Source: Dehalococcoidia bacterium (lineage in GTDB: Bacteria > Chloroflexota > Dehalococcoidia > UBA6926). From it: a stretch of 26,103 nucleotides of DNA. This document shows positions 6,631 through 14,251 of this stretch, piece by piece. The notes under the pieces were generated by a model. It worked only from the letters and a program-made list of their open reading frames with translations. It did not search any database and was not told the DNA's origin. A program made the translations under genes and the position numbers. Position 1 is the first letter of the stretch. Each line of letters opens with the position of its first letter. The stretch covers positions 1 to 26,103 of the forward strand of contig JAAXGS010000035.1 in assembly GCA_012271225.1 (NCBI GenBank), read 5' to 3'.

Positions 6631-8339
6631 CAGTACGTCCTCTCCTGCGGCTGCCATCTCGTCATCGTCACGGGCAGGAAATCCAGTACGGGGTCGCCAT
6701 CCGCGCCGCGATGGACGATCGTGTGCTTCAGATATTCCTCATCGTTGCGCTCCGGATAGTCCTCGCGGGCGTGAGCGCCCCTGCTCTCCCTGCGGTTCAG
6801 CGCGCTCACCGCGATGACCTCCGCCACATCAAGCATGTAGCCCAATTCCAATACGGAAAGGAGATCCGTGTTGAACACCCGGCCGCGATTATGAACGGAA
6901 ACCCTGCCGTAGTCCTTCTTCAGTTCCCGGACACGTGTGAGGGTCGCCTGCATGCCCTCCTCATTGCGAAAGACAGCGATGCCGTCGTCCATGGCGGTTC
7001 CCATTTCCAGACGGACATGGGAGGCGCGGAGGCCGTCAGACGGCCTGTCAAAGATGGCCTTGACGGCCGCCTCCTGATCGGCGAGGAGGGCGTCCTCGCT
7101 CGTGGGTGCCCAGTCAGACCCGTTCGCGTACTCGGTTGCGCCCGCGCCGGAGCGTCTGCCAAAGACGATTGTGTCCAAAAGGGAATTTCCGCCAAGGCGG
7201 TTGCCGCCGTGCACGCTGACGTTGGCGCATTCACCCGCCGCAAACAGCCCCTCGACGCCCCGCCAGCGGCCCTGCCCGCTCACGTCCCAGGTTCGGCCGT
7301 CCACATCCGTCTTGATCCCGCCCATGATGTAATGGTGGCCGGGGCGAATGGGCACGGGCGCCTCGAGGATGTTCGTGTTGGCGTAGTCGCGGGCCAGCTC
7401 AACGATCTGCGAGAGCTTGGACATGATGAGATCGCGGCCCAGATGGCGCAGATCGAGGAGCACACAGCCGTCGATGCCCCTGCCCTCACGGATTTCCAGA
7501 GTCTCCGCGCGGGAAACGACATCACGCGAGGCGAGTTCTTTCATGTTCGGCGCGTATTTCTCCATGAACCGCTCGCCGTTGGCGTTCAGGAGAAAGGCGC
7601 CCTCGCCGCGCGCGCCCTCCGTAATCAGGACGCCGTTCGCCTTCATCGTCGTCGGATGATGCTGAACGGACTCCATGTCCATGAGGGTCGCCCCCGCGGC
7701 GTAGGCAAGCGCCTGACCGTCCGCGGTTACCACCAATCCGTTCGTGGTCGGGTTGTAGACCTGGCCAATGCCGCCCGTCGCAAGAACAATCGCCTTGGCC
7801 CGGAAGACCTCTATTCGCCCGGTGGGAATCTCAAGCGCGACGCATCCCGCGATGCGGCCGTCTTCAACAAGCAGCCGTGTGACGAACCACTCTGAATAGA
7901 GCGTGAGCCCGCTCTTGAGCAGTTGTTCCCACATGACGTGGAGGAGCACCTGCCCGGTCTGATCGGCCACGTAGCAGGTCCGCTTGACGGAGGTGCCGCC
8001 GAACGCGCGCGCATCGATCGTCCCATCGTCCGTTCGATTGAAGATGACGCCCATCCGCTCGAGGGCGTAGATGTCATCGGGCGCCTCCGAGCAGAGGATT
8101 TCGATGGCGTCCTGATCGCCAAGATAGTCGCTGCCTTTGACGGTGTCATAGGCGTGGGATTCCCAGGAGTCGTCCGGGCTGACGGCGGCCTGCACGCCGC
8201 CCTGCGCAGCCGCGGAATGGCTGCGCGTCGGGTAGATCTTGGAAATCATGGCGACGTCCGCGCCCATTTCCTGGGCCTTCTGCGCGGCTCGCATCCCCGC
8301 AAGCCCCCCGCCAACGATGATGACCTGGTGTTGGCGCAT
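6630..8339 (-). CDS. sdhA: Succinate dehydrogenase / fumarate reductase flavoprotein subunit
   Basis: Catalytic subunit oxidising succinate to fumarate (TCA cycle, complex II). The 569 residues fit the family. Seen are the FAD dinucleotide motif VGGGLAGMRAA (9-19), the covalent-flavin histidine H41 in SHSAAAQGG, the substrate-region HPTTM and the SRDVVSRA arginine region, HHYIMGG, and the flavin-contact segment NRLGGNSLLD. The C-terminal ESRGAHAREDYPERND is typical. The frame is open a further 51 codons upstream, but that extension is unlike the family and lies over the promoter, so the ATG at 8339 is used; no ideally spaced SD is seen (GGAGG lies 15 bases away). It is the first gene of sdhABE and is translationally coupled to sdhB. 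Confidence 0.95.
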   Translation of the reverse strand: MRQHQVIIVGGGLAGMRAAQKAQEMGADVAMISKIYPTRSHSAAAQGGVQAAVSPDDSWESHAYDTVKGSDYLGDQDAIEILCSEAPDDIYALERMGVIFNRTDDGTIDARAFGGTSVKRTCYVADQTGQVLLHVMWEQLLKSGLTLYSEWFVTRLLVEDGRIAGCVALEIPTGRIEVFRAKAIVLATGGIGQVYNPTTNGLVVTADGQALAYAAGATLMDMESVQHHPTTMKANGVLITEGARGEGAFLLNANGERFMEKYAPNMKELASRDVVSRAETLEIREGRGIDGCVLLDLRHLGRDLIMSKLSQIVELARDYANTNILEAPVPIRPGHHYIMGGIKTDVDGRTWDVSGQGRWRGVEGLFAAGECANVSVHGGNRLGGNSLLDTIVFGRRSGAGATEYANGSDWAPTSEDALLADQEAAVKAIFDRPSDGLRASHVRLEMGTAMDDGIAVFRNEEGMQATLTRVRELKKDYGRVSVHNRGRVFNTDLLSVLELGYMLDVAEVIAVSALNRRESRGAHAREDYPERNDEEYLKHTIVHRGADGDPVLDFLPVTMTRWQPQERTY

Positions 8340-8383
8340 AGCGCTCGCCAATCGCCTCCAATCCAACGGAGAATGTACGCCTG

Positions 8384-8413
8384 AGTGTAGCACGGGATGA
8401 ACGGCTATCTCAA
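8384..8413 (-). promoter_or_regulatory. Probable sdhABE promoter
   Basis: On the minus strand TTGAGA (8413-8408), an 18-base spacer and TACACT (8389-8384) precede sdhA. The predicted transcript starts near 8377, leaving a leader of about 38 bases before the chosen ATG. The position supports that ATG over upstream starts, which would lie inside or above the promoter. Confidence 0.55.
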
Positions 8414-8503
8414 CCGGGGAGCCGAGCAGGACGCAGGGGGTATCCGTGCCATGAGAAACGCATCGCGTAAGCAAGCGTCTTACGTCGACCACCCGCAGGG
8501 CAG

Positions 8504-8520
8504 CCCCGCCGCTCGCGGGG
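8504..8520 (-). terminator. GC hairpin downstream of the Nudix gene
   Basis: CCCCGC (8504-8509) pairs perfectly with GCGGGG (8515-8520) across a five-base loop, about 20 bases past the Nudix stop codon. No U tract follows on the minus strand, so this is a weak terminator candidate separating the Nudix gene from the sdh promoter. Confidence 0.3.
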
Positions 8521-8540
8521 TAATTCCGAAGGCGCGCCGC

Positions 8541-9086
8541 TCAGCGTCCGCTCTCGCGCAGGCCGCCCTCAAGATAGAGGTAGCGGAGAAGTCCCGCAAT
8601 GGACTTGGCGTCCCGGATCTCCCCGCTGCGAATCAGGTCAGGCACGTCGCCCGGCGCGGTGGGCTCAACGGTGATCTCCTCATCGTCGTCCTGCTCCACG
8701 CCCTCAACGGGGCGCAGGTCAGTGGCAACAAACAGGTGCAGGAACTCATCGCAGAATCCGGGCGCGCTGTAGAATCCGCCCAACGGCGTCAGCACCTCGG
8801 CATCATGGGCGATCTCCTCCTGCAGCTCCCGCCGGGCTGTCTCGATGGCCTCCTCCCCCGTCTCACGCGTGCCGGCCGGCAGCTCCAGCAGTACATCATC
8901 CGTGGAGGGGCGCGGCTGGCGCACCAGGAGAATCGTCCCGTCACTCAGGATCGGCACGATCACGACTGCGCCCGGATGCTGCACCGTCGTCCAGACGCGC
9001 TCCTCGCCGCCAACCAGACGCATGCGATCTTCACGTATGGTGACAATCCGGCCCTCATAGACCGTGCGTCGAGAGATGCGCTGCAT
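8541..9086 (-). CDS. Nudix hydrolase, ADP-ribose pyrophosphatase-like
   Basis: Cytoplasmic hydrolase of nucleoside diphosphates linked to another moiety; the layout fits ADP-ribose pyrophosphatases (NudF-like). In 181 residues the Nudix box runs from G72 through E78, R86, E87, E90 and E91 (GTRETGEEAIETARRELQEE). The glycine normally near the end of the box is alanine (EIAHD), a mild deviation. LLELPAGT before the box and GFYSAPGFCDE after it are typical of ADPR pyrophosphatases. Two adjacent ATGs exist; GGGGAGGG is too close to the first, so the second (9086) is chosen. It lies 92 bases after the acetyltransferase on the same strand. Possible role: recycling ADP-ribose next to NAD kinase. Confidence 0.85.
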   Translation of the reverse strand: MQRISRRTVYEGRIVTIREDRMRLVGGEERVWTTVQHPGAVVIVPILSDGTILLVRQPRPSTDDVLLELPAGTRETGEEAIETARRELQEEIAHDAEVLTPLGGFYSAPGFCDEFLHLFVATDLRPVEGVEQDDDEEITVEPTAPGDVPDLIRSGEIRDAKSIAGLLRYLYLEGGLRESGR

Positions 9087-9178
9087 CATGCCCTCCCCGG
9101 TGCGCGCCCGTCAGGAACCGGAACACTCACCATTCATGGATAACTTCGGATCACTGCGGCCAACGACGTTCGCGGCGT

Positions 9179-9751
9179 CTACCGCCGGATGGGATCCAGG
9201 AGATCGTCGTCACTGGGCAAGCGGCCCGTAAAGGCCCGCGCGACGGGGCGGCTCATGGCGATCTCATCGCAGTTGGAGAACTTGGGGCACCGGATGCACT
9301 CAGACCAGACCTTGCGCGGAAAGCTCAACACATCGGCGCGTTCAAACTGCAGCTTCTCGTAGAAACCCGGTTTGTGGGTCAGGACAAAGACGGTGGGCAG
9401 CCCGAGCCGTTCCGCGTCCTCAACGCATTTCTCAACCAGGTACGCGCCGATGCCCTGCCCGTGCAGCGTCTCACTGACAGCCACAGACCTGATTTCCGCC
9501 AGATCGTCCCACAGGACGTGCAGCGCGGCCGTCGCGGCCACGCCGTCATCCGGGTCCGCGATCACAAGAAAATCGCGGATGTGCTCATAGAGTTCAGACG
9601 CGCTGCGGGGCAGCATCTCACCCTGGCTTGCGAACCCGTTGATGAGCGTCAGCATCTGCGGGACGTCCCGCAGCCGGGCCGGACGCAGGCGGTAGCCGCG
9701 CTGCGCAAGCGCGGCCTCTCTTGCGGCCAGGTCCCCCGCAATTCCGGTCAT
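9179..9751 (-). CDS. GNAT N-acetyltransferase, likely short N-acetylglutamate synthase
   Basis: A 190-residue GNAT-fold protein using acetyl-CoA. Motif A is EIRSVAVSETLHGQGIGAYLVE (86-107), with the pyrophosphate-binding Q99-G100-x-G102. The C-terminal block GFYEKLQFE followed by KVWSECIRCPKFSNCDEIAM matches the short NAGS-like acetyltransferases I recall for arginine biosynthesis; cysteines 152, 155 and 161 are part of that signature. The N-acetylglutamate assignment is inferred and no other arg gene is in the window. The frame extends 31 codons upstream into nadK, but the ATG at 9751 has a GGGGAG SD that overlaps the nadK stop. The gap to nadK is seven bases, so the two are cotranscribed. 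Confidence 0.78.
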   Translation of the reverse strand: MTGIAGDLAAREAALAQRGYRLRPARLRDVPQMLTLINGFASQGEMLPRSASELYEHIRDFLVIADPDDGVAATAALHVLWDDLAEIRSVAVSETLHGQGIGAYLVEKCVEDAERLGLPTVFVLTHKPGFYEKLQFERADVLSFPRKVWSECIRCPKFSNCDEIAMSRPVARAFTGRLPSDDDLLDPIRR

Positions 9752-9758
9752 GACAATC

Positions 9759-10634
9759 TCACTCCCCTTGACGCGCCGCCGCGCCGGATGCCGCGTCCGG
9801 ATCCGGCAGGTCCGGATGACGTCGGCGGCGGTGCAGCAGATCACTCAGGCTTGCATAAAAATATCCCGGCGGGCGAAAGCGCAGGAATCGGGCGCGATGC
9901 GGGCTTTCCCGAATGATGATCTCCGCCCCGTCCGAAACGGGATAATCCTCCTGGCCATCCAGGCTCAGGAACGCTCCGTGATCCGTCTTGACGCGAATGG
10001 ACACGACCACGGCGGGCTCAAGGAGCACGGCGGACTCCGCCGCCGGGTGCGCGGACACCGGATTGAGCACCAGCTCCTGCGTGGCGGGCGGGAGAACAGG
10101 CCCTCCGGCTGCGAGGTTATAGGCGGTGCTGCCGGTTGCGGTGGCCACGATGATTCCGTCGCCGCGCACCGCCAGGAGCTCTGTTCCGTTCACGGACACA
10201 TTGGTCTGCACAGTGCGCGCCGGACTGCCGCGGCTGATGATCGCGTCATTCAGCGCGTAGGCGGTCATCTCCCCATATTCGACGGCAAGCATCACGCGCT
10301 CTTCCGTCCATCCCTCACCGGCGAGGGCGTGGGGCAGAACGTCCAGCGCGTCGGATGCGTCGACTTCGGTCAGGAACCCCAGTCTGCCCGCGTTGACGCC
10401 GAGGATCGGCACGCCGGACGGCGCGGCGACGCGCGTCACCCGCAGCAGCGTTCCGTCGCCGCCAACGCAGATGATCAGCCCGGTGTCAGATACGTCGAGC
10501 TGCGCCAGACCGTCATCCCATGAGGAGCGGAGCCAGACAGCGCGGCCCAGTTCCTTCGCGCGGGCGGCCAGGGCCTCCGCCGTCACCACGGCCTGCGGGA
10601 TATGCGATTGATGGAGGATGCCAACCCGTTGCAT
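9759..10634 (-). CDS. nadK: NAD kinase
   Basis: Phosphorylates NAD to NADP in the cytoplasm, the committed step of NADP supply. The 291 residues contain GGDGT (58-62) with its catalytic aspartate, the LNDAII segment (128-133, usually LNE), and RGDGIIVATATGSTAYNLAAGGPV (157-180), the NAD-binding signature, in which the common STPTGSTAY appears as ATATGSTAY. The C-terminal tail is basic and Asp/Pro/Ala-rich and looks like an unstructured extension. The start has only a weak SD (GGTGTGAG). It is followed at once by the acetyltransferase and preceded 93 bases away by the VOC pair. NADP from this enzyme would serve the isocitrate dehydrogenase and biosynthesis. Confidence 0.92.
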   Translation of the reverse strand: MQRVGILHQSHIPQAVVTAEALAARAKELGRAVWLRSSWDDGLAQLDVSDTGLIICVGGDGTLLRVTRVAAPSGVPILGVNAGRLGFLTEVDASDALDVLPHALAGEGWTEERVMLAVEYGEMTAYALNDAIISRGSPARTVQTNVSVNGTELLAVRGDGIIVATATGSTAYNLAAGGPVLPPATQELVLNPVSAHPAAESAVLLEPAVVVSIRVKTDHGAFLSLDGQEDYPVSDGAEIIIRESPHRARFLRFRPPGYFYASLSDLLHRRRRHPDLPDPDAASGAAARQGE

Positions 10635-10727
10635 GACTCACACCATTCTGTCGGGGCGTCCCGGCCGCGTCAGGCGGGCCAAGCGGCCCTCGCGGCCTCA
10701 TTCACGGGAAAGGCCGCCACGCCGCCG

Positions 10728-11639
10728 TTATTGCTCGTCCTTCACGATCTGAATCAGGACACCCGCCGCGCTCTTTGGATGGATCCACGCGAACTCATCA
10801 TTCGGCTGCCCGATGAGCTTCAGGCCGTTGCCCCGCACAAAATCAGCCGCTGCTTTGACATCCCTCGTTGCGAAGGCGATGTGATGCATGGTACCACCGG
10901 CGCGCCCGCCGTATTTCTCAAGAAAGCGCGCAGTGCCGCTTGTCCCGTCTTCCGGCATGAGCGCGACGATTCCGTTTCCGCCGCTCCCGACAGGAATGCT
11001 GAGCACGCGGACGTTGTCCGTTTCAATCCGCCGGCCGCCCTTCAGGACATTCGACTTCATCATGTCCACGCGCATGCCGATGACGTTGCACCAGAAGTGG
11101 CGCGCCTTATCGAGATCGGCGGATACAACGCCGATGTGCTGCATCCGCGTGAAGACGCCCTCGCCCTGATAGCGGCGCCCCACGTGGTGATCATCCGTGA
11201 ACCAGATCTCCAGCAGGATGCCCATGCAATCGCGCGGATGGAAGAACGCCACGGAATCCCAGGGCTCATTGGCGGCCAACTCCTCCGGTGACAGGGCGAT
11301 CTGCTGAATGCCGGAGGCGCGCAGATGGGCGACATCATCCGGCACGTTGGTTGAGTGCAGGCACACGTGATGGAGCGCGCCCGCGCCGCCCCGCTGCTCA
11401 ATGAAACGGTGCGTGCCGCCCGGCGCGGTCCCGTCCGCCGGCGGCGCGTTCATCTCAAGCTCGGCGTCGCCAACGGGAATATCGAGAATATCCGTCGGGT
11501 CCGGGCCGCGCTGCTTGCTGCCCTCCGGCAGCGGAGAGCGCGTCTCATCAACTCTCAGACCAAGGCCGTCCGCGAAGACGTTTTTGGCCGTCACAAGATC
11601 GGCAATGGCAATCCCTGCGTGGTGAATGCGGTCGAACAA
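10728..11639 (-). CDS. Two-domain VOC (glyoxalase-fold) protein, paralogue 1
   Basis: A 303-residue protein of two vicinal-oxygen-chelate domains (about 1-150 and 163-303), resembling fused methylmalonyl-CoA epimerase or dioxygenase units. Domain 1 keeps a full set of likely metal ligands, H7, E60, H91 and E144. Domain 2 has H168 and H253 but a hydrophobic residue near 225-226 in place of the second ligand, and Q297 where the neighbour has Glu. Domain 1 is therefore probably the catalytic one; the substrate is unknown. Translation appears to start at a TTG (11639) with AAAGGA nine bases upstream; the sequence then runs FDRIHHAGIA exactly like the neighbour, which supports this start. It lies 57 bases after the paralogue on the same strand. 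Confidence 0.8.
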   Translation of the reverse strand: MFDRIHHAGIAIADLVTAKNVFADGLGLRVDETRSPLPEGSKQRGPDPTDILDIPVGDAELEMNAPPADGTAPGGTHRFIEQRGGAGALHHVCLHSTNVPDDVAHLRASGIQQIALSPEELAANEPWDSVAFFHPRDCMGILLEIWFTDDHHVGRRYQGEGVFTRMQHIGVVSADLDKARHFWCNVIGMRVDMMKSNVLKGGRRIETDNVRVLSIPVGSGGNGIVALMPEDGTSGTARFLEKYGGRAGGTMHHIAFATRDVKAAADFVRGNGLKLIGQPNDEFAWIHPKSAAGVLIQIVKDEQ

Positions 11640-11696
11640 ACTCGTGTCCTTTCGTTCAGGGCTGTGGAGACAGCGCGGCGCGCTGTCCGTCAGTTC

Positions 11697-12593
11697 CTAC
11701 ATCTCGTCCTTGACAATCTCAATCAGCACGCCCGCCGCGCTCTTGGGGTGGATCCAGGCGTTGTCGTTCGTCGCCGGGCCAATGAGCTGCAGGCCGCGGG
11801 ACTGCACCATGTCCGCGGCGGCCTTGACGTCCGGCGTCGCAAGTGCGATGTGGTGCATTGTTCCCCCCGCCCGCGCGCCGTACTTCTCAAGAAACCGCGC
11901 CGTGCCGCTCTCACTGTCGTCCGGGTGGACGCAGACGATGCCGGAATCGCCGACGGGCAAATCGAGCACGGTGACGTTGTCCGATTCAACGTGCCGGCCG
12001 CCCTTGAGCACGTTGGACTTGAGCATGTCAACGCGAAAGCCGATGGCGTTTGTCCAGAAGTGCCGCGCCCTGTCCATGTCCGTCGCCACGACGCCGATGT
12101 GCGCCATGCGCGTAAAGACGCCGTCACCCTGATACCGCAGGTCAACGCGGTGCGTCTCCGTCGTCCAGATTTCAAGCAGGATGCCGAGGCAATCTCGCGG
12201 GTGGAAGAACGCCACGGTGTCCCAGGGTTCATTGGCAGCCAGGACGTCCGGCGGAGCGGCGATCTGCGTGAGCCCGGAGGCGCGCAGGTGAGCGACATCA
12301 TCGATGATATTGGTGGTGTGCAGGCACACGTGATGCAATGCGCCCACGCCGCCGCGCGACTCCACGAAACGGTGAACGCCCGTGCCCTCCGCCGCCGCGG
12401 CGTTCAATTCCAGTTCAGAGTAGCCGATGGGAATGTCAAGGATGTCCGTCGGGTCTGCTCCGCGCTGCTGCCGCCCGCCGGGATAGGGCGAGCGGATACC
12501 GTCCACGCGCAGGCCAAGCGCATCGGAGAATATCGTCTTGGCAGAGTCCAGATCACCAACAGCAATTCCTGCGTGATGCACGCGGTCAAACAT
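11697..12593 (-). CDS. Two-domain VOC (glyoxalase-fold) protein, paralogue 2
   Basis: A 298-residue paralogue of the next gene downstream, alike over its full length and clearly produced by tandem duplication. Each copy holds two VOC domains. Domain 1 ligands are H7, E60, H88 and E141; domain 2 has H165, H248 and E292 but lacks the second acidic ligand (GIVCVHP). Activities known for the superfamily include epimerases, lyases and ring-cleaving dioxygenases; none can be chosen from sequence. MCE-like HHAGIAV and GILLEIW motifs make an acyl-CoA epimerase one option, and a biotin carrier that could belong to a propionyl-CoA carboxylase lies at the window's left end. GGAGGG seven bases before the ATG at 12593 fixes the start; an upstream in-frame TTG overlaps that SD and is rejected. 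Confidence 0.82.
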   Translation of the reverse strand: MFDRVHHAGIAVGDLDSAKTIFSDALGLRVDGIRSPYPGGRQQRGADPTDILDIPIGYSELELNAAAAEGTGVHRFVESRGGVGALHHVCLHTTNIIDDVAHLRASGLTQIAAPPDVLAANEPWDTVAFFHPRDCLGILLEIWTTETHRVDLRYQGDGVFTRMAHIGVVATDMDRARHFWTNAIGFRVDMLKSNVLKGGRHVESDNVTVLDLPVGDSGIVCVHPDDSESGTARFLEKYGARAGGTMHHIALATPDVKAAADMVQSRGLQLIGPATNDNAWIHPKSAAGVLIEIVKDEM

Positions 12594-12663
12594 CGTGTAT
12601 CCCTCCAATCAATTCTTACAACTGCGGATATGGGCCGGCCGGAGCCTAGCGAGACATGTCAAA

Positions 12664-12692
12664 AGCATAGCGGCATCGGGACAACTCGGCAA
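12664..12692 (-). promoter_or_regulatory. Candidate promoter for the VOC genes
   Basis: On the minus strand TTGCCG (12692-12687), a 17-base spacer and TATGCT (12669-12664) lie between nuoN and the VOC pair, giving a leader of about 64 bases. A separate TTGACA at 12662-12657 lacks a -10 at the right distance. Confidence 0.4.
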
Positions 12693-12722
12693 AGCCTGCT
12701 GAGCGCGGCCAACGCGGGCTTT
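12691..12722 (-). terminator. Interrupted hairpin after nuoN
   Basis: AAAGCC (12691-12696) pairs with GGCTTT (12717-12722), with an inner CGCG/CGCG pairing (12704-12707 with 12713-12716). It begins nine bases after the nuoN stop and touches the -35 of the candidate VOC promoter. Only three T residues follow, within the stem, so terminator function is tentative. Confidence 0.35.
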
Positions 12723-12730
12723 CCACTCTT

Positions 12731-14242
12731 TTAGGGCGAGAAGGCGGACGCAGCCTCCGTTGCCAGAGAGATCGCCCAGGGGGGAATGATGCCGAGCGCG
12801 ATGACGCCCGCTGCGCTCAACGCCATTGACGCGCGCAGGGAGGGCGAGCGCCGGGCATCCGTCTCCTGCGTTGCGCCGCCGCCTGCCCACAGCCGCCGAA
12901 CCGGCCGCAGATAGTAATAGGCGGACACGAAACTGTTCAGGGCGCCAATCAGCGCCAACCACCACAGGTCGCCCTGCACCGCCCCGTAGAACAGATAGAT
13001 CTTGCCGACAAACAGGCCTGTTGGCGGCAGCCCGATCAGCGAGATGAGCGCGACGGTGAGGACGATGCCGGCCAAGGGCGAGCGCGCCGCCCCTCCCGTC
13101 AGTTCCTCGATGGAATCGGTTCCCCCTCCCGGCGGGCTGAGGGCAACAAGCGCCCCAAACGCGGCGAGGTTTGAAACGGTGTACGCGGCCAGATAGAACA
13201 GGATGCCGCTGACTGCAAGCTCATAGACGCCGGCGGCCCCGTTTCCCATGGCCGCGACGCCAATAAGTATGTAGCCCGCCTGCGCGATGGTGCTGTACGC
13301 GAGCAGTCGTTTGACGTTCGTCTGAACAATGGCGACGATGTTGCCAAGCGTCATGGACGCGATGGCGAGAACGCCAATCAGCAGCGGCCAGTCCAGCGCA
13401 TCGAGTCCGGCCTGGCCAAACGCAGTGGCAAAGAGCCGGACAAGGACTGCGAAGCCCGCGGCCTTGGACGCCACGGACAGGTATCCGACGATGGGAGTCG
13501 GCGCGCCCTCATACACCGGCGGCGCCCACATCTGAAACGGCACGCTGGAAATCTTGAACCCGAACCCAACGAGGATGAGCACGGCGGCAATAATCAGAGC
13601 CAGGTTGTTGGCGAGGCCGCCCGTCTCCACACGCGCCTCCACCGCCACGGCCATGTCTGCGATGAACGTTGTGCCGGTCAGCCCAAAAAGAATGGCCATG
13701 CCATAGAGCATGACCGCCGTCGCGACGGCGCTGAGCAGCAGGAATTTGAGGGCCGATTCCGTTGAGCGCGCATCCTTGAGCAGGGCGATCAGGGCGACCA
13801 GCGCGAATGTCTGAATCTCCAGCGCGAGGAGGATGGAGATGAGCTCTCCCACCGATACCAGGAGCATCATGCCAACCGTCGAAAGCAAAAGCAGACCGTA
13901 GTATTCGCCGTGGAAGCGGGAGAGCCGCCGGTTCACGTAGGCGGGGGAGAGCAGCAGCGCCAGCAGCGTCCCGCCCAACAGGACTATCTTGAAAAAGGTC
14001 CCGAACAGGTCTGTGATGACAACGCCGGAGTAGCTTGCGCCCCCGGCCCCGGACGTCCACAGCGCGATCGCGGCCACCCCGGATGCCAGAACCCCGGCGA
14101 TGCTCAGCCACGCGAGGATCTGCTTGTTCCGAACGACAAGATCAACCAGCACGACCGCGATGGCCGCGAGGGTGAGGATGATTTCCGGCGCAAGGTGAGC
14201 GAAGTCGATGCCAATGGAGCCGGCGTCAATCGGGGTGGGCAT
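12731..14242 (-). CDS. nuoN: NADH-quinone oxidoreductase subunit N
   Basis: Antiporter-like proton-pumping membrane subunit of complex I, 503 residues, with some 14 hydrophobic helices by eye. Typical NuoN/Mrp signatures are APPVYEGAPTPIVGYLSVASKAAGF, carrying the helix-7/8 lysine region, and KRLLAYSTIAQAGYILIG. It is the last gene of the nuo cluster and starts nine bases after the nuoM stop, with a GGAGG overlapping that stop. A gap of 137 bases separates it from the VOC genes. Confidence 0.95.
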   Translation of the reverse strand: MPTPIDAGSIGIDFAHLAPEIILTLAAIAVVLVDLVVRNKQILAWLSIAGVLASGVAAIALWTSGAGGASYSGVVITDLFGTFFKIVLLGGTLLALLLSPAYVNRRLSRFHGEYYGLLLLSTVGMMLLVSVGELISILLALEIQTFALVALIALLKDARSTESALKFLLLSAVATAVMLYGMAILFGLTGTTFIADMAVAVEARVETGGLANNLALIIAAVLILVGFGFKISSVPFQMWAPPVYEGAPTPIVGYLSVASKAAGFAVLVRLFATAFGQAGLDALDWPLLIGVLAIASMTLGNIVAIVQTNVKRLLAYSTIAQAGYILIGVAAMGNGAAGVYELAVSGILFYLAAYTVSNLAAFGALVALSPPGGGTDSIEELTGGAARSPLAGIVLTVALISLIGLPPTGLFVGKIYLFYGAVQGDLWWLALIGALNSFVSAYYYLRPVRRLWAGGGATQETDARRSPSLRASMALSAAGVIALGIIPPWAISLATEAASAFSP

Positions 14243-14251
14243 GTCGTCCGC

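Noticed and set aside
8340..8492. An upstream extension of sdhA by 51 codons
   Set aside because: The residues do not resemble SdhA N-termini and the stretch contains the likely sdh promoter.
11355..12734. A 459-codon open frame antisense to the VOC genes
   Set aside because: It mirrors the duplicated VOC coding sequence, which explains its length and internal repetition; it has no SD and no known domain.
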